A stretch of DNA of 64,000 nt from Pseudovirgaria hyperparasitica (taxonomy: Eukaryota > Ascomycota > Dothideomycetes > Acrospermales > Acrospermaceae). Shown here piece after piece: positions 1-11,571 of this stretch. The notes beneath the pieces are model-generated. The model did no database searches, had not been told where the DNA came from, and worked only from the letters and a program-made list of their open reading frames with translations. A program made the position numbers and the translations under genes. Location: NCBI RefSeq assembly GCF_010093815.1, contig NW_022985560.1:865501-929500 (forward strand), written 5' to 3'. Positions within the stretch are counted from its first letter, which is position 1. Each line of letters opens with the position of its first letter.

Positions 1-2
1 CA

Positions 3-290
3 CTTAAGCGGTCGTTTGGCGATCTAGAAATGTACGATCGACCTACGGCTAAGCGTCAGATAAGCGACCATGATGCTCATCGCACATTCGACCGGTTTAA
101 ATATGATAGAGACAGCGACGAGGACGAAGAGCTCTACGTTATCGATCCACATTCGGACTCACATATGAAGTACAGAGTCCTCATGGAGAGGTCAACTTCG
201 ACTCTTCAATTACGAAGAAGTCAAGGCGGACAGCCACCTGGCCATCATCGATCAGCGTCTGGGCAACACTTGATACCTCCACCAGCCTGA
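3..290 (+). CDS. 3' end of an unknown gene, cut by the window edge
   Basis: A reading frame enters from the left edge and stays open to a stop at 288-290. The visible part is very hydrophilic: an acidic stretch (DRDSDEDEELYVIDPHSDS) is followed by a basic, proline- and glutamine-rich tail ending in LIPPPA. I recognise no domain. The last third (about 213-275) has a diverged second copy at 363-425, so the true end could be altered by an unseen intron. Being coding is supported by codon-like composition and openness across the edge only; the frame could also be a chance run. Confidence 0.35.
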   Translation, partial: LKRSFGDLEMYDRPTAKRQISDHDAHRTFDRFKYDRDSDEDEELYVIDPHSDSHMKYRVLMERSTSTLQLRRSQGGQPPGHHRSASGQHLIPPPA

Positions 291-425
291 GTATTCTCTC
301 AACCACCGATTCCCATCGTTTACTCGCAGGCGAATGTAGTTTCGGTGAAGAAGACGAGTTCAAAGTCTCGATTGCGAAAGGACAACCAGCCGCCTCGTAA
401 CTATCGATCGGCATGTGGGCAACAT
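213..425 (+). repeat. Imperfect direct repeat, two copies of about 60 bp
   Basis: Bases about 213-275 and about 363-425 resemble each other at roughly three of four positions. Shared landmarks are a GCC-CCT proline pair, ATCGATC and TGGGCAACA in the same order and spacing. The first copy lies in the open frame at the left edge and the second lies past its stop. It may be a duplicated exon end or a decayed tandem copy. The stretch from 426 to 791 holds no gene that I can support. Confidence 0.45.
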
Positions 426-791
426 TTTACACACGCTCACATGAACATGGTCTCGCCTATTGTTTCTTCCCTTATTCCCATTCCCATCATCTCTTCCTTT
501 TGGATGTTGTTCTGCTACAAGATACCACCTGTGTTTTAGCCCGGAGTTTTTGCTCATGTTCAATACTGGCGTGGGAGGCAATTTTGTATGTACATTAGAG
601 AGTTGTCATCAGCTTGCTGAATGGCAGCGGCTAACCAGCGATGGTGTTCGTGGCAGTTGCGAGCGAGAACTTTGGCCTGTGTATCGGATGCGGATGTACT
701 CTGTAGTAGGTACGGGTCGGCTATCACGCCGAAAAGTCGTGATTTTTGTCAGTAGAACTGAGACGTAAGATCTATCGCATACGCTGCACGC

Positions 792-2403
792 TTAGCCAAC
801 TTTACGTTTTTTGCTTGATCCATCATCAGTGTGAAATCTTGGATTACGTTTATGATCTTTCTCCGATTCGATCGCGGTGGCTTCCAGTCGTTGTAGAATT
901 TGCTCAGCCTCTCTGAGTGCAGACTTCTCACCTAGTCGGACTTCCAGTGCCATTTGCATTCGGTATGAATGGCGTGATAGATTATTTTGAGTATGACTTG
1001 CGAGCAGTGAGCTGAGTGCGACTTCATCATCCTCAAAGGTTGTCGCGTATTGCATTGCACGATTCCTTACTAGCTTCGACAGTAGGCTGGCTACTTTCGA
1101 AGATATACTCCCAATCTTAGGGAGCTTCCCGCGCTCCTTCATTTGCTCAAAGTCTGCGGTAGGCATCAAAAGAGCCGCAATAACTGTGAGCAATTCAGGC
1201 GAGAAGATTTCCTGTATCGGCTCTCCGGGGACTGGTCGGCAAATATCATAGCCTGTGTCAATGATCCCCTCGCCGTCAAGGTACTCGAGCTACATGATGA
1301 TTAGCGGGGCTCGGCATAGGTGACACCAAGGCAAAGATCACACATACTCTAGAATCTATCTCTTCGCGTGATATCGCGCCATTTTGGGCCACAGTATCAA
1401 TTAGGATCTCATGCGAGACTTCAACAACGTCAAATTTGGCATAGTTCGAGGTGACGTATCCGTAGCGGCGCAACAGATCTGATCTGGGTAGCGGGCCGTA
1501 ATCGTTGAAGATCTCCTCACCCGCAGCTATAGGCTTGATGGCCTTCATCACTAGTGCATCTTCCTGGTAGAAAAGTCTGGCCTGCGTTCAATGAGTAAGT
1601 TTTCGTGGGTAGAGAATCGGGCAAAATTACATTGTTTCGATCGGCGTCTGCGTTGAGCATGTCGGCTAGAGGAACCATTCCTTTCGGAAGGACCTCATCA
1701 TCCTCATCAGAAGTGTATCCTTCCTCATCAAACTCTTTGTCTCCGTCTTTCTTCTCTATATCAAAAGCGTAGGCCATGATGGTTGAGGCCATGCGGTGAG
1801 CAAGGCTGAGCAGCTCCTCATCGGATATGAAGTTGCCATTCAGGAAGAGGATGGCGCCATTCGAATGAAATATAGGTAGTATCGTTTCGCGGAAGGTCTT
1901 GTCTGCCGAATCCCTCCCAATCTTGTTTCTGACTGCACTGGCTTGTAGTTCTTCCAACTCTTCTTGTGTCCAAAACATGAGAGTATCAAAAGTCAGAGGT
2001 AGGACGTCGAAGTATGGTTTCCAGGGTGAAGCGGAACCTTTCAGGTGCTCGTACATCATGACAAGGATCAGTGCGGTCCATGAATCTAGTTCTTCTAGAA
2101 CTTGCGGTAGCTTTGCCGAAAGGTCTGAGTTCTCAGCAATGAGTATGACCTCGCGAGGGATAGTGAAGAGAATTTCGTCTTCAATGATGTCGCTTGTGGC
2201 AACTACATAGAGTCAGTCAGAGCTCATCTGGAAGTCAAAAGTAATTATGAAGGGAAGAGCTTCTTCGTTTTGCAAGACTTACCAACACCTCGCCCAGCAT
2301 GTTGGCTCCGAAGGTCTGCCAAGGAAATCTTACTGTTGAGCGATACAGACGATGTAGACAGCCAGGACAGAAAGGCTTGGGACCTCTCCTCAAACTCAAT
2401 CAT
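792..2403 (-). CDS. RKM4: SET-domain protein lysine methyltransferase, RKM4/SETD6 type
   Basis: Four exons read on the minus strand: 2403-2283, 2202-1631, 1581-1348 and 1289-792, giving 474 aa. All joints keep frame and use GT...AG. Yeast Rkm4 methylates ribosomal protein L42; animal SETD6 methylates NF-kB RelA. The N-terminal SET start GRGVVATSDI, the MVPLADMLNADADRNN block (about residues 216-231) and the closing FNDYG motif (256-260) show a SET domain of the split Rubisco-methyltransferase class. The C-terminal half fits the helical substrate-binding domain of that class, and the tail ends in a basic KKRKVG, which could be a nuclear signal. The length is close to SETD6 (473 aa). The usual NH of the SET pocket reads NADADRNN here, a modest departure. 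The target lysine is inferred from family only. Confidence 0.88.
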
Positions 2404-4190
2404 ATCGAGCTGCAATTATGAATTTGTGGGTGTAAAAAGCGGTGTCTTCCATAGAGTAGTCTTAAGTTGTAGTTACTAAATAAGATGGTCGGTAGGCGCA
2501 CTCGCTAATGATGCAAAGTGGGTCCAACGGTCCAACGTCTCATTGGCTACGGGCATGATATTGGCAGAAGTCTCCAAAATCTAATTAGGTCGTTCCTCCT
2601 TATACTTGCGCATTGCCGCTTTTATCTTTTTATTCATCATGAGTTATTCTCAGCTAGGTATGGAAGATATCTAGAGCATATAGTCAAGACTATCTCGAAC
2701 AAGATCTCGAGGTGGAGAGTAACTGGTCAGGGGCTCCGCCTGGACCTGGTGTAATGGCACAGAACTGAGAAAACTAATGTTAACAGCTTTAAATTGAATT
2801 TTTATTCCTTTCATAAGGGTTCCTATCACTAATAGAACTGTCAAAATTCATGTTTATCATTTATTCTGGGAAAAATCTGCACCTCAAATTTGCCTTACGA
2901 GTTAGCTAGTCCCCGGCTATAGAAGAGCTCTCTTATGTGGGGGACTTGTAGACCTTAGAGACTTGCTCTTTCATCTAACAAAGCCTCTTGAAATGCAAGA
3001 TAAAATGTATTCCTTGAGTGGGAAGCTGAGTCCATTATACTTAAACTCACTGTTTCTATTTCACAAGTCATGTCTCCCGTTGATTCTTCTTCTTCGAATT
3101 ACCCCAACTTACGTCTACATTAAACTTCGTTATCACAAGATCTACGTACACTAACCTATCACTTTTGAGATAATTCAAGTCTAAACTATACCCTGAACTG
3201 TGCTGAAGTAGCTTGGCTCTATATCATCTTGTCCTAAGGTAAACTTGGATTACTACAAGTATCCACTCTCTTTATATGAGCATTCGAATTTTGACCGGTG
3301 GACTTTCCTCCACTATTTTTGCTGATATATAACCCGATAAAAGTGATCGAATAAGCTTTCACAATAAGTTTTCGAAATGTTGGTACGAGGCATTCAATCA
3401 TTTCGTTTCCAAGCAATAAGGCTCTCTGTCGCGTGCTCGCGTGATTTTCATCTTCCTGGTCAGGCTTCTCAGCCGTAACCTGTTCGATTTGACCCATATG
3501 TATCCGCATTCAACTGATACCGTGCTAGGACATTAGTCTGGTGAGTGACACTTCAGGCACATTTCAGGCAGTAAAGTGTCCTGGATTAATGTCCCTTCAC
3601 TGTACGCAGGTACGTCCAACGTATATCTCACGCATAGTATATCACACACTACCTAGGTAAAATGCCATCTTAAGGTCGCTGCCGCATGCGCTGCAAGCTT
3701 TTTTATTTTGTCCGGTGTCATCGCCGCATCATATGTAAGGTCCTGATCGACTACATAGCGGAACCGTATCGAACATATCTTATCTCATAAAGAGCCAATC
3801 GTGTTCTACCTGATCGCTCCCGAGTCGCTCTTGGCGAGCTGACTTAGCCAACCCAGGTTTCGTGCTAGATGTCGATCATTGTCATCAAGGCAGAATATAC
3901 AGTAAAAGGACTGCCAATACCCATGCATTCTGACGAGGCCCAAAAAGCACACCAATGAATCATCCAAACACCAGGTTTCGATCTGTGACGAGAACATAAC
4001 AAGAAGAAATGCAGAAATAAAGATTGATAGGAAATGGCAGAAATGAAAAGGAGAATACAAAGGTACCGCGAATGACAAAGTGAACTCTTTAACTCGAGGT
4101 ATGCAAACCATCCCAACGCCATCGAATCCCAGCTCAAATATCACAGTACACTCGTGCCGCCAATTTCAAATCGAAATGACCAAACTGCCT
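2404..4190. other. Intergenic, no gene recognised; partly AT-rich
   Basis: About 1.8 kb between two minus-strand genes. The part from about 2750 to 3250 is AT-rich with no long frame, and looks like old, decayed sequence. A minus frame of 91 codons at 3234-3509 has no recognisable domain. From about 3800 to 4190 the sequence is probably the 3' untranslated part of the decapping-activator gene downstream in minus orientation. The upstream side of the methyltransferase (2404-2600) must hold its promoter; I see no clear TATA box. Confidence 0.5.
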
Positions 4191-5819
4191 CTACCCCAGG
4201 CCAGTATTGCTGCCGTTGCTACCACTTAAATTCAACATCTGGCGAAGTCTAGATTCCATATCCTGGACATCTGGAGAAGCTGATGCGCCAGCTGAAGTTG
4301 CACGGTAGCCGGTTGGTTGAGTGGGATTATAGGGTGCTCTATCTGGTAAATTGGGAACCAGATCAACTGAGGATGCATGGTACTTATATAGTGGACCACT
4401 TGGAGATGGATTTGAGTAACGTGGCACAGGCTGCGTATATGCATTTTGATGGCCTCCCGGTATTGGACTTGCATTGGATATGTGCGACTTCAAGTAGTTT
4501 CTGGAGAATGCGGAGACGTCATGAGGCAAAGGACCAAAGCGGCCGGGAGAAGTAGGTGTTGGCACGGCGTCTCTGGATGATGCCGAATATCTTGGTTGCT
4601 GGGGCGATGCAATCTCTTGACGTAGACCTGACGATCGTTGCCTAGTGTCGCCTTGCGCAGCTTTGAACAGAGGCGACAGGTTCCGGTTCCCATAGTGGTA
4701 TGTGTCAAGCATAGGAACCTGATCTTGCTGCTGCTGTACCGGAGTGGCAGGACCGGATGTGCTTCGGGAGCCTGGACCGGGACGGTTGAATGGAGAAGGA
4801 CTGTGAAACTCTGGCACGTAGTCGGACCGGATTGGCGTGGCTTTGGCGCCTGTCTGAGGATCTCGTCCAGGGGGGCCAAATAATTTGGCTTTCAGAGATT
4901 GAGTCATATTCTCCTGATCATGATAGGGATTCCGGGCACGTGGGAGTGTCGAAGGAGAAGTTCTGGAACGATTCGACGCAAATATTTCGTTCGGGCTCCT
5001 AGGGTGACTTCCATGGCGAGAAGCATTGGCATCGCTTCCTTCAAGTTCTATAGGGAACAACCTTCCAGACCCGGCTGAAGGCTGTCGATTGTGTTGCCGG
5101 GACAAACCACCGAAAGAACTTTCGCGTGAGTCAGTCCGGTCGAGGGTGCTGCTATTTGGTGTCAAGACCCCACTACTTCTTTTCGCTTTCTGTTCTCGGT
5201 CTGAATTGAATAGGAAATCCAAAGGTGACTCCTCGTTCCGTGGCGGTACGGAGATTTCTTCCCCAACAGGTGGTGGACTTCTTCTTTGATCTGCCTCCAT
5301 ACGGGCCTGGAGGCCGGATTCGTTCACATCGGCAGGCACTGATTTCGAAAAGAACCTTGGCTTCGGAAGAGTCGAAGGTGCAGGAGAAGCATGAAACGTA
5401 GGACCAGCGTATGCCATCGGTTTGGGACCAGGCGTTGTAGCAGGTACCGGCTCTGGTACAACAGCATGGCCAGAATGTCTGTACGGTGGCGAGCCATACC
5501 CTTCGTTCCCATGATATGGGCTTCTTTTTGGTTTGGGAGGGCGCTTACGCTTCATGTTCTGGGCGCTCTCGGAGCCCGCGACACCATCATCGGTCACATT
5601 GCCCGTCGTTTGGTTTTCCACATCGGTATTGGAATCGACCACCTGAGATTCGGAATGATAATTCTGATCATGGTTGTGTTTGTTGCTCTTCTGGCGATTT
5701 CTGTTCGACCGTACTGGGGTTGTATGTGACGTGTTGGGTTCGCCTATCGTCTCGTCGGTGGAATTGTGATGTTTCACGCGAGGAGCCTTTTGAGGCGGTG
5801 TCAAGACCTTTGTGGACAT
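4191..5819 (-). CDS. Edc1/PNRC-type mRNA decapping activator
   Basis: One exon of 542 aa from the ATG at 5819; the frame stays open a little further upstream but has no earlier ATG. The protein is mostly disordered (Ser, Pro, Gln, Asn). The key sign is a PNRC-like short motif near residues 137-160, reading YAGPTFHASPAPSTLPKP. This is the linear element by which yeast Edc1/Edc2 and human PNRC2 bind Dcp1 and activate Dcp2 decapping. A second conserved-looking block, SPLDFLFNSDRE (about 197-208), and a C-terminal helix around QDMESRLRQMLNLSG are typical of filamentous-fungal relatives as I recall them. The basic MKRKRPPKPKRS patch could bind RNA or act in nuclear import. I am fairly sure of the motif; decapping activity itself is inference. 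Confidence 0.75.
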   Translation of the reverse strand: MSTKVLTPPQKAPRVKHHNSTDETIGEPNTSHTTPVRSNRNRQKSNKHNHDQNYHSESQVVDSNTDVENQTTGNVTDDGVAGSESAQNMKRKRPPKPKRSPYHGNEGYGSPPYRHSGHAVVPEPVPATTPGPKPMAYAGPTFHASPAPSTLPKPRFFSKSVPADVNESGLQARMEADQRRSPPPVGEEISVPPRNEESPLDFLFNSDREQKAKRSSGVLTPNSSTLDRTDSRESSFGGLSRQHNRQPSAGSGRLFPIELEGSDANASRHGSHPRSPNEIFASNRSRTSPSTLPRARNPYHDQENMTQSLKAKLFGPPGRDPQTGAKATPIRSDYVPEFHSPSPFNRPGPGSRSTSGPATPVQQQQDQVPMLDTYHYGNRNLSPLFKAAQGDTRQRSSGLRQEIASPQQPRYSASSRDAVPTPTSPGRFGPLPHDVSAFSRNYLKSHISNASPIPGGHQNAYTQPVPRYSNPSPSGPLYKYHASSVDLVPNLPDRAPYNPTQPTGYRATSAGASASPDVQDMESRLRQMLNLSGSNGSNTGLG

Positions 5820-6513
5820 GTGAGGCAAGCGCAGACCTTGATCAAGTCGCGCAGTTTCCAATGAACCGGTGATGTGTAGGACAAGACGACAGGAGCAATA
5901 TAATGGTCTTTATCGTTGAGGTTGGCGTGGTTTAGGCGGACACGTTGTAGGTGAACGATGCAGGTACTGTGAATTTGAGTATGAATAATAGATTTCTAGT
6001 CGAAGAAGTTGAATGTCGGAGGGTTTTAAAGGATTAGTGAAGATCATATCTGTGAATGTTCTTGTTGAGACGTAAGAAGTGTCGTCGTCGCTGGTCAGAG
6101 AAGCTGGAAACAAGCGGCCTTTTGGCTGCCCAGCATTGCGCCCAATCCAGCTTCCTCTAGCGGGGTTTGCTCGGAATGCAGACATAGCCCAGGCATAATA
6201 ATAGAGCTATTCTGGTAAGGCTGAAAGCAACCTTATACATAATTACGTCCCCGCCGTCGTCACTACGTACTCGCGACAGTTAAGTGGCGTGCGTAAATGT
6301 TTCTGAAGATCTTAGGGATATTCTCCTCCGCAACACCTCACCTCGCCTCATATCCCTGCAAACTCGACTCTTGAAGCTCGCTAGGAATACAGCCAGGCAC
6401 CCACGCTCATCGCATTTACTTGCCTACAGGCTCATCGCTGAAGCCTAGCTCCTCCACCTTACAAAAGCTTCGACATCACAGAATACAATACACTTCGCAA
6501 CACATACACAAAT
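5820..6513. promoter_or_regulatory. Divergent promoter region with a possible upstream exon or uORF
   Basis: The 0.7 kb between the decapping-activator gene (minus) and RBX1 (plus) must hold both promoters. On the minus strand a 91-codon frame at 6185-5910 begins MSAFRANPARGSWIGRNAG and looks partly protein-like. It could be an upstream ORF in the leader or a missed 5' exon. One possible splice acceptor (CAAG before 5843) would keep frame with the main gene, but I found no convincing donor. Confidence 0.35.
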
Positions 6514-6982
<469 letters not shown>

Positions 6983-7117
6983 AGAATCTGGGTCTGGATA
7001 TGGTTACGACCATGATACTGAAGCCAACAACGGACTCTGGGAGCTGTCCGACTGTTGAGCCTGACATGGTCGACTGAAGCTCATGCATGGCTTTATGGCG
7101 TTAAACAGGCAAGTGGA

Positions 7118-7149
7118 ATGGCGGTATGGCGGTATGGCGGTATGGCGGG
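7118..7149. repeat. Short tandem repeat, four 8-bp units
   Basis: Four head-to-tail copies of ATGGCGGT, the last ending in G, lie in the 300 bp between the convergent ends of RBX1 and SPC1. The rest of 6983-7281 shows nothing else. Confidence 0.85.
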
Positions 7150-7281
7150 TGACAAGGACATCATGGAGCACCACAAGATGCCACCAACACAACAGAGGAG
7201 ATGTGCAAATAGTACTTCAGCGTATTTTACGCTGCTCTTGAACCAAAGTATCGTCTTAAATAGCCGTGCTCCCAATTTCTC

Positions 7282-7697
7282 TCAGTTCACTTTCTTGCCA
7301 TTTACTTGTATGTTGATCCCCGAGGTACCACCGCTCTGTCTCGGCAACCATGCGATAGGATGTTTGTTGTATAGGGGCCATGGTGGAACGACAGCGAGGA
7401 AGGTGAGGGCAGCTCCGCCGAGTCCGATGTACAGTGTTGAAGCGATGTCCTGGGCGATATACCCGTAGAGAAAGGCGATAATCTGTCATCGCGTTAAATT
7501 GAAGCTAGGTTGAAACCTCCGAGCCCGATCTTACCCCAGATATAGCCAGTAGGGCTGTGGTTAGAAGTTCAGCCAACCGTTGACCCTCAAAGTCCTAGAA
7601 GCATGGTTAGTGAAGGCAATGTCGCTGAAGATGGGGATGGACATACGATCTGACCTTCCAGGGCATCGCGCACATTCTCCAGCAGTTCGTCAGCCAT
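7282..7697 (-). CDS. SPC1: Signal peptidase complex subunit 1 (SPC12/SPCS1)
   Basis: Three exons on the minus strand, 7697-7647, 7594-7535 and 7482-7282, encode 103 aa; all three have lengths divisible by three. The subunit sits in the ER membrane beside the catalytic Sec11 and helps the signal peptidase tell signal peptides from membrane segments. The family pattern is clear: DFEGQRLAELL before the first membrane segment, GYIAQDI in the loop, and a second membrane segment ending in VVPPWPLYNKHPIAWLP. The length agrees with the roughly 100-residue family. The start codon gives MADELLENV, a typical cytosolic N-terminus. The gene is divergent from ARPC3. Confidence 0.92.
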
Positions 7698-7918
7698 TCT
7701 GGTTGTATGCGGGTGTTTGTAAGAGAGCTTTCTGGTGTGAGCTGGTGAGGTCAATGTGGCCCTTGGAGTTGAATGAACCCTTCTCGTACGCTGACTTAGG
7801 CGTAGTTTGTATCCCGCTTTCAGCCTTACCTGGGTGATAACACGACCGCCGCATCATCACTGGAGTTGCAATGCGCAACTCAACATCCCCTCTTTGATTA
7901 AGTTGAGTGGCTCTCAAG
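7698..7918. promoter_or_regulatory. Shared divergent promoter of SPC1 and ARPC3
   Basis: Only 220 bp separate the start codons of the two divergent genes, so their promoters must overlap. A direct TATA box is not evident on either strand. Confidence 0.6.
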
Positions 7919-8678
7919 ATGCCAGTGAGTACCATCAGGAGTGCTCCCTGTCTTATCCCATATTTAACAACTTGTCAGGCCTATCACTCTGTGTTCCTCG
8001 ATGAGCCCAACCAGCAATTAGCAGGTATATGCCTATTCAACCCCTCCTAAATCTCAACCTTCACCCGGTCTCTCGCCATCTCTACTTTATACGCTCTCTG
8101 ACGATCCCAAGGAAACTTTGCCCTCCTCCCACTCCGCACACGTACCCGCGGTCCGGCCCTGCAACTCCCGCCACTCCCCGCCGGCGAATCCGACCTCACA
8201 ATCGATGCCTCGCACGAATCCTATGACCCGCTCGACGAGATCCTTTCACTCTTCCGCGCCAATACCTTCTTCCGCAACTTTGAGATCAAGGGTCCCGCTG
8301 ATCGCGTGCTCATCTATGGAATTCTGTACATTAGCGAGATTCTAGGCAAGATCCGCCCGGGCATGAGCAGGAGAGAGGCTGAAAAGGCGGTCATGACGGT
8401 TGCGTTGGACAACAACTTTGCGGTACCGGGCGATGTGGGATTTCCGCTAAACCAAGCCTTTGAGGCACCCAGAGAGCGGAATGAGGTAGATGCGCTGAGG
8501 GGTTATATGGGCCAAATGAGGCAGGAATTAGCGGTGAGGTTACTAAACAGGGTCTACGCGGACGGAGACAGTCCGAGTAAAGTATGTTTCGAAAAGAGAT
8601 ACTCTGCGCACGTGTGCTGACAGGTTATAGTGGTGGCTGAGTTTTACGAAAAGAAAATTCATGGGCAAGCAACTGTGA
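7919..8678 (+). CDS. ARPC3: Arp2/3 complex subunit 3 (p21-Arc)
   Basis: Four exons, 7919-7924, 7979-8024, 8112-8581 and 8631-8678, encode 189 aa. The first exon holds only the Met and Pro codons; this is supported because AYHSVFLDEPNQQLAGN follows directly in the next exons, as in all ARPC3 proteins. ARPC3 (yeast Arc18) is a structural subunit of the actin-nucleating Arp2/3 complex and acts at cortical patches and endocytic sites. Diagnostic parts are LFRANTFFRNFEIKGPADR, LIYGILYISEIL, the FAVPGDVGFPLN loop, and the last exon WWLSFTKRKFMGKQL. It is slightly longer than the 178-residue animal protein. It is divergent from SPC1 and convergent with TRM6. Confidence 0.96.
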
Positions 8679-8847
8679 GGGTTACAATGAGGTCGGAAGT
8701 GGAAATGGGAATTACGCATAAAGCGTGCTGGCAAGGGCCTCAGAGTATGGCCAAAATAGGTAAGCTTTTATGGCAAAGTCCCAGCAGCAATACAAACATC
8801 ACAAAGCATTGTATACTCTGGACGTGTTCTTAACTTTTCATTGTGTG

Positions 8848-10767
8848 CTATGATGCATCTGCCATACTGGCATCGCCATCTGCAGGTGAGTCGAGCACTG
8901 ACGTATCATCTTCTCCTGGATTAGTCTTCTTAGCTGCGCCATTCAAGATTGGCACTGAATCTTCAGGAGCTGTCTTCCTCTTTTTCGTAAATCTGCCTCT
9001 CGCTTCCACCTTACCATCCACGGGGAACACTCGCATAGCCGTGAACAAATATCCTTCAGCAAGACCCCTACTCATCATCATAGGGTGCGTTCTACCAGGT
9101 AAAACCTGCCATTGCCGAGCTCTCACAGTCTGTAACATAGGCCCTAATAGCAGTGTGGGATTGACAGGGAAGTCGGTCTCATCAATGGGGTTGCCTTGAG
9201 CAATTTCCTGCATATACGGCGCCTTGCGATCCTTCGAATAAAGATCCATGAGCTCAGCCAACGATTCCACGTTGGGCGAGTACACGACGACTTGCGCCCC
9301 ACCCCTGAGCAGCGGCACTGTGTGCTTGAGGATGTCCTTTATATCCATAGTGCTAGCTATTACGATTCCATCAAAGCCGCCGGCGCGGGTTTCATTGACC
9401 ACGCGTGTAACTTTCTCCCAGCGTCGTCGCTTGCGGTAGTATGTTCCCCGCTTGCCGGCTTTCCAGGAGGCGAGAGTATCAGGGGATACTTCTTCCGGCT
9501 CTTCGTATCCAGCATCTTCTTCGGGATGCAGCAGTTGTAGCCACGATATCGTCTTCAGGTGTTGGTAGAACGGATGCGTTGTGACAGTGGCTGATGTGTC
9601 GTACCCAAAGTACTTTAGGAGGCCGAGGTTGGGTTGCGCCGCCGAGTGTATGACAGTGAGAGTATTGGTTTTGGCGGACATTTCGGGGACAAAGTTGTAG
9701 TTCCGCCGTCGCCTAGGGGGCTGGTCTATCGAAAGATCTTCTTTCTGTGTCTCAGCTCGCGCTGCTGGTTGCTCTGTATTCTCTGGTTGTTCTTGTGCAA
9801 CATCATGATGCACGTCATGCGCCCCTTGCTCCTGCTCTGTTTGGTCCTCGTCCCAATCGCCATTCTCGTCGTCTTCTCCAGAATACAGAATTCCCATTCT
9901 CTCCGCAAGGGATGCGACCAAAATGCCCCCTGTGTCGTCAATGCAGAGCCACCTGCCGCCTCCTATTATGCCACTGCCGTCTTCTGAAGGATATATCCTC
10001 TGCGATCCGCCATAGTGAATGTTTGCCCAGCTGTTTATGAGGCCGAGAATCTCCTCCCGCACTTCCATTATCCGTACCGCCTGAATATCCAACATGGTGT
10101 TGACAAGCATCGCAACATCTAGCGGTAAGATTGTCACGCGCTTCATATATTTCTTCGACTTCCTTAGAGTATATTTGGCCAGTGAGAACGATGTCTTCTC
10201 GTCCAGAGCATTATGCGAAGCCATGATCTTAGCAATTATATCTTTCCCTGAGCCTGAGCCTGCCTTCTTGAGCTCTTCAATCTCTTCGTAGGTCAATGCC
10301 TGCCGTGACGCATCGTCCACCGTCAGGCGATTGTTGCGCATGAGGACCTCGCCATTTTCGCCTACAATGTCAAATTCGACGCCGCCGTTTGTTATTTCTA
10401 CCTTTTCCTCCCTTGAGTCGGCAACGCTTGCCGTGGGTTCTGTAATTGCATCGGCATGAAGCTCCGAGGCAGGAACAATGCGTAGCTGTGTAGCGATTCT
10501 ATTCTTCTCGTCGTGCTCAAGCTCAACGAGCTCGAATGTTACGTGATAAGGGCGGCCAATGAGAAGATTCGTGGGAAACGAACCATACTTCCCTATTGAG
10601 ATAATACTGCAGATCTATATAAGCTTGTATTCGAGCAGGAGGTGTGCACGCATGCGCTTGAGATCGCGTCTCTTAACGTACGTGTTAGGTACAATCTCCG
10701 TAACCTTTAACACACCTGAAGGTAAACGGAGACAGACATAGGTATTCGGGCGGATATATGAATGCAT
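8848..10767 (-). CDS. TRM6: tRNA (adenine58-N1)-methyltransferase non-catalytic subunit
   Basis: Two exons on the minus strand, 10767-10682 and 10606-8848, encode 614 aa. Trm6 (Gcd10) pairs with the catalytic Trm61 in the nucleus to make m1A58 in tRNA, needed for stable initiator tRNA. The sequence shows the family start MHSYIRPNTYVCLRLPSG, then IGKYGSFPTNLLIGRPYH across the splice joint, RNNRLTVDDASRQALT, the run from SGSGKDIIAKIMASH, and NTLTVIHSAAQPNLGLLKY. No SAM-binding glycine motif is seen, as expected of this subunit. An acidic, glutamine-rich insert (about residues 265-310) makes it longer than yeast Trm6. The C-terminal tail is low-complexity. Its end lies 169 bp from the end of ARPC3. 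Confidence 0.93.
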
Positions 10768-11571
10768 CGTCAGGGCCAGAGTAGGTTAGGTAGTGAGTGA
10801 AGAGCCAGGCATCGGGATAGGAATAGGGATCCACTTCCGTGCTTCCGTGTTTCTGCGTCGCGGCGACACAGTCGAAAAGTTCTGCAAACCGTATACTTAA
10901 AGAATGGATCGTATAGATATTCTTTAGCGTGGGAGCTTTAAAGCTGTGGCGCCCACGCTTTGATTGGACGGACACTACTCATGCAAGAGTCGGCAGAGGG
11001 TTTCACGCGGACACCAATTAGGACAGGGCTGAGCTGCACCGCCACAGCTAGTTTGATCCCTAAGACCAAGACCCAGCACGCAGCACTTCGTCATCGTAAA
11101 TCGGATCCGAGCAGTACAACAGGAACATAATATCTTCTAAGCTCCATGCGCCACGTTGGAGCCAACAATCTAGGCGTCGCATTCACAATCACACTAAAGT
11201 AAGCTCACAACCTACACGCGGGGCGAGTCGTGGATTACCCAGGCCACGCAAGCTTTACAGGCCAACATACGCAACATTCATCCTCGTGTTTCCGCCACCC
11301 TACCTCGACTCTCGTGTACCTCGTACCCTGTTCTACCCGTCTCTCATATCGAACCTCATATACAGGCCTTGCTCCTTCACTATTGCGAACAATTCATGAT
11401 CAACGCATATCCCATATGTGCTAGCGGAGCATTCATACGGTAGGCTGCCCCGCAAGACCACCTCGCAACACTGCCACCCAACATTGCAGTCTCTCGTCGA
11501 GTATAGCCCAATTGACTAATGGGTCATAGCACTATTTCCACCTCACGCCTCTTAGACACGGTCTTATAAAG
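10768..11571. promoter_or_regulatory. Divergent promoter region of TRM6 and the MINDY-type gene
   Basis: About 0.8 kb with no supported gene. It must carry both promoters and the 5' leader of the plus-strand gene. A minus frame at 10975-10685 overlaps the TRM6 start in another frame and is a chance run. Confidence 0.5.

Noticed and set aside
3234-3509. A 91-codon minus frame as a gene
   Set aside because: No domain, no partner exons, and it lies in decayed-looking DNA.
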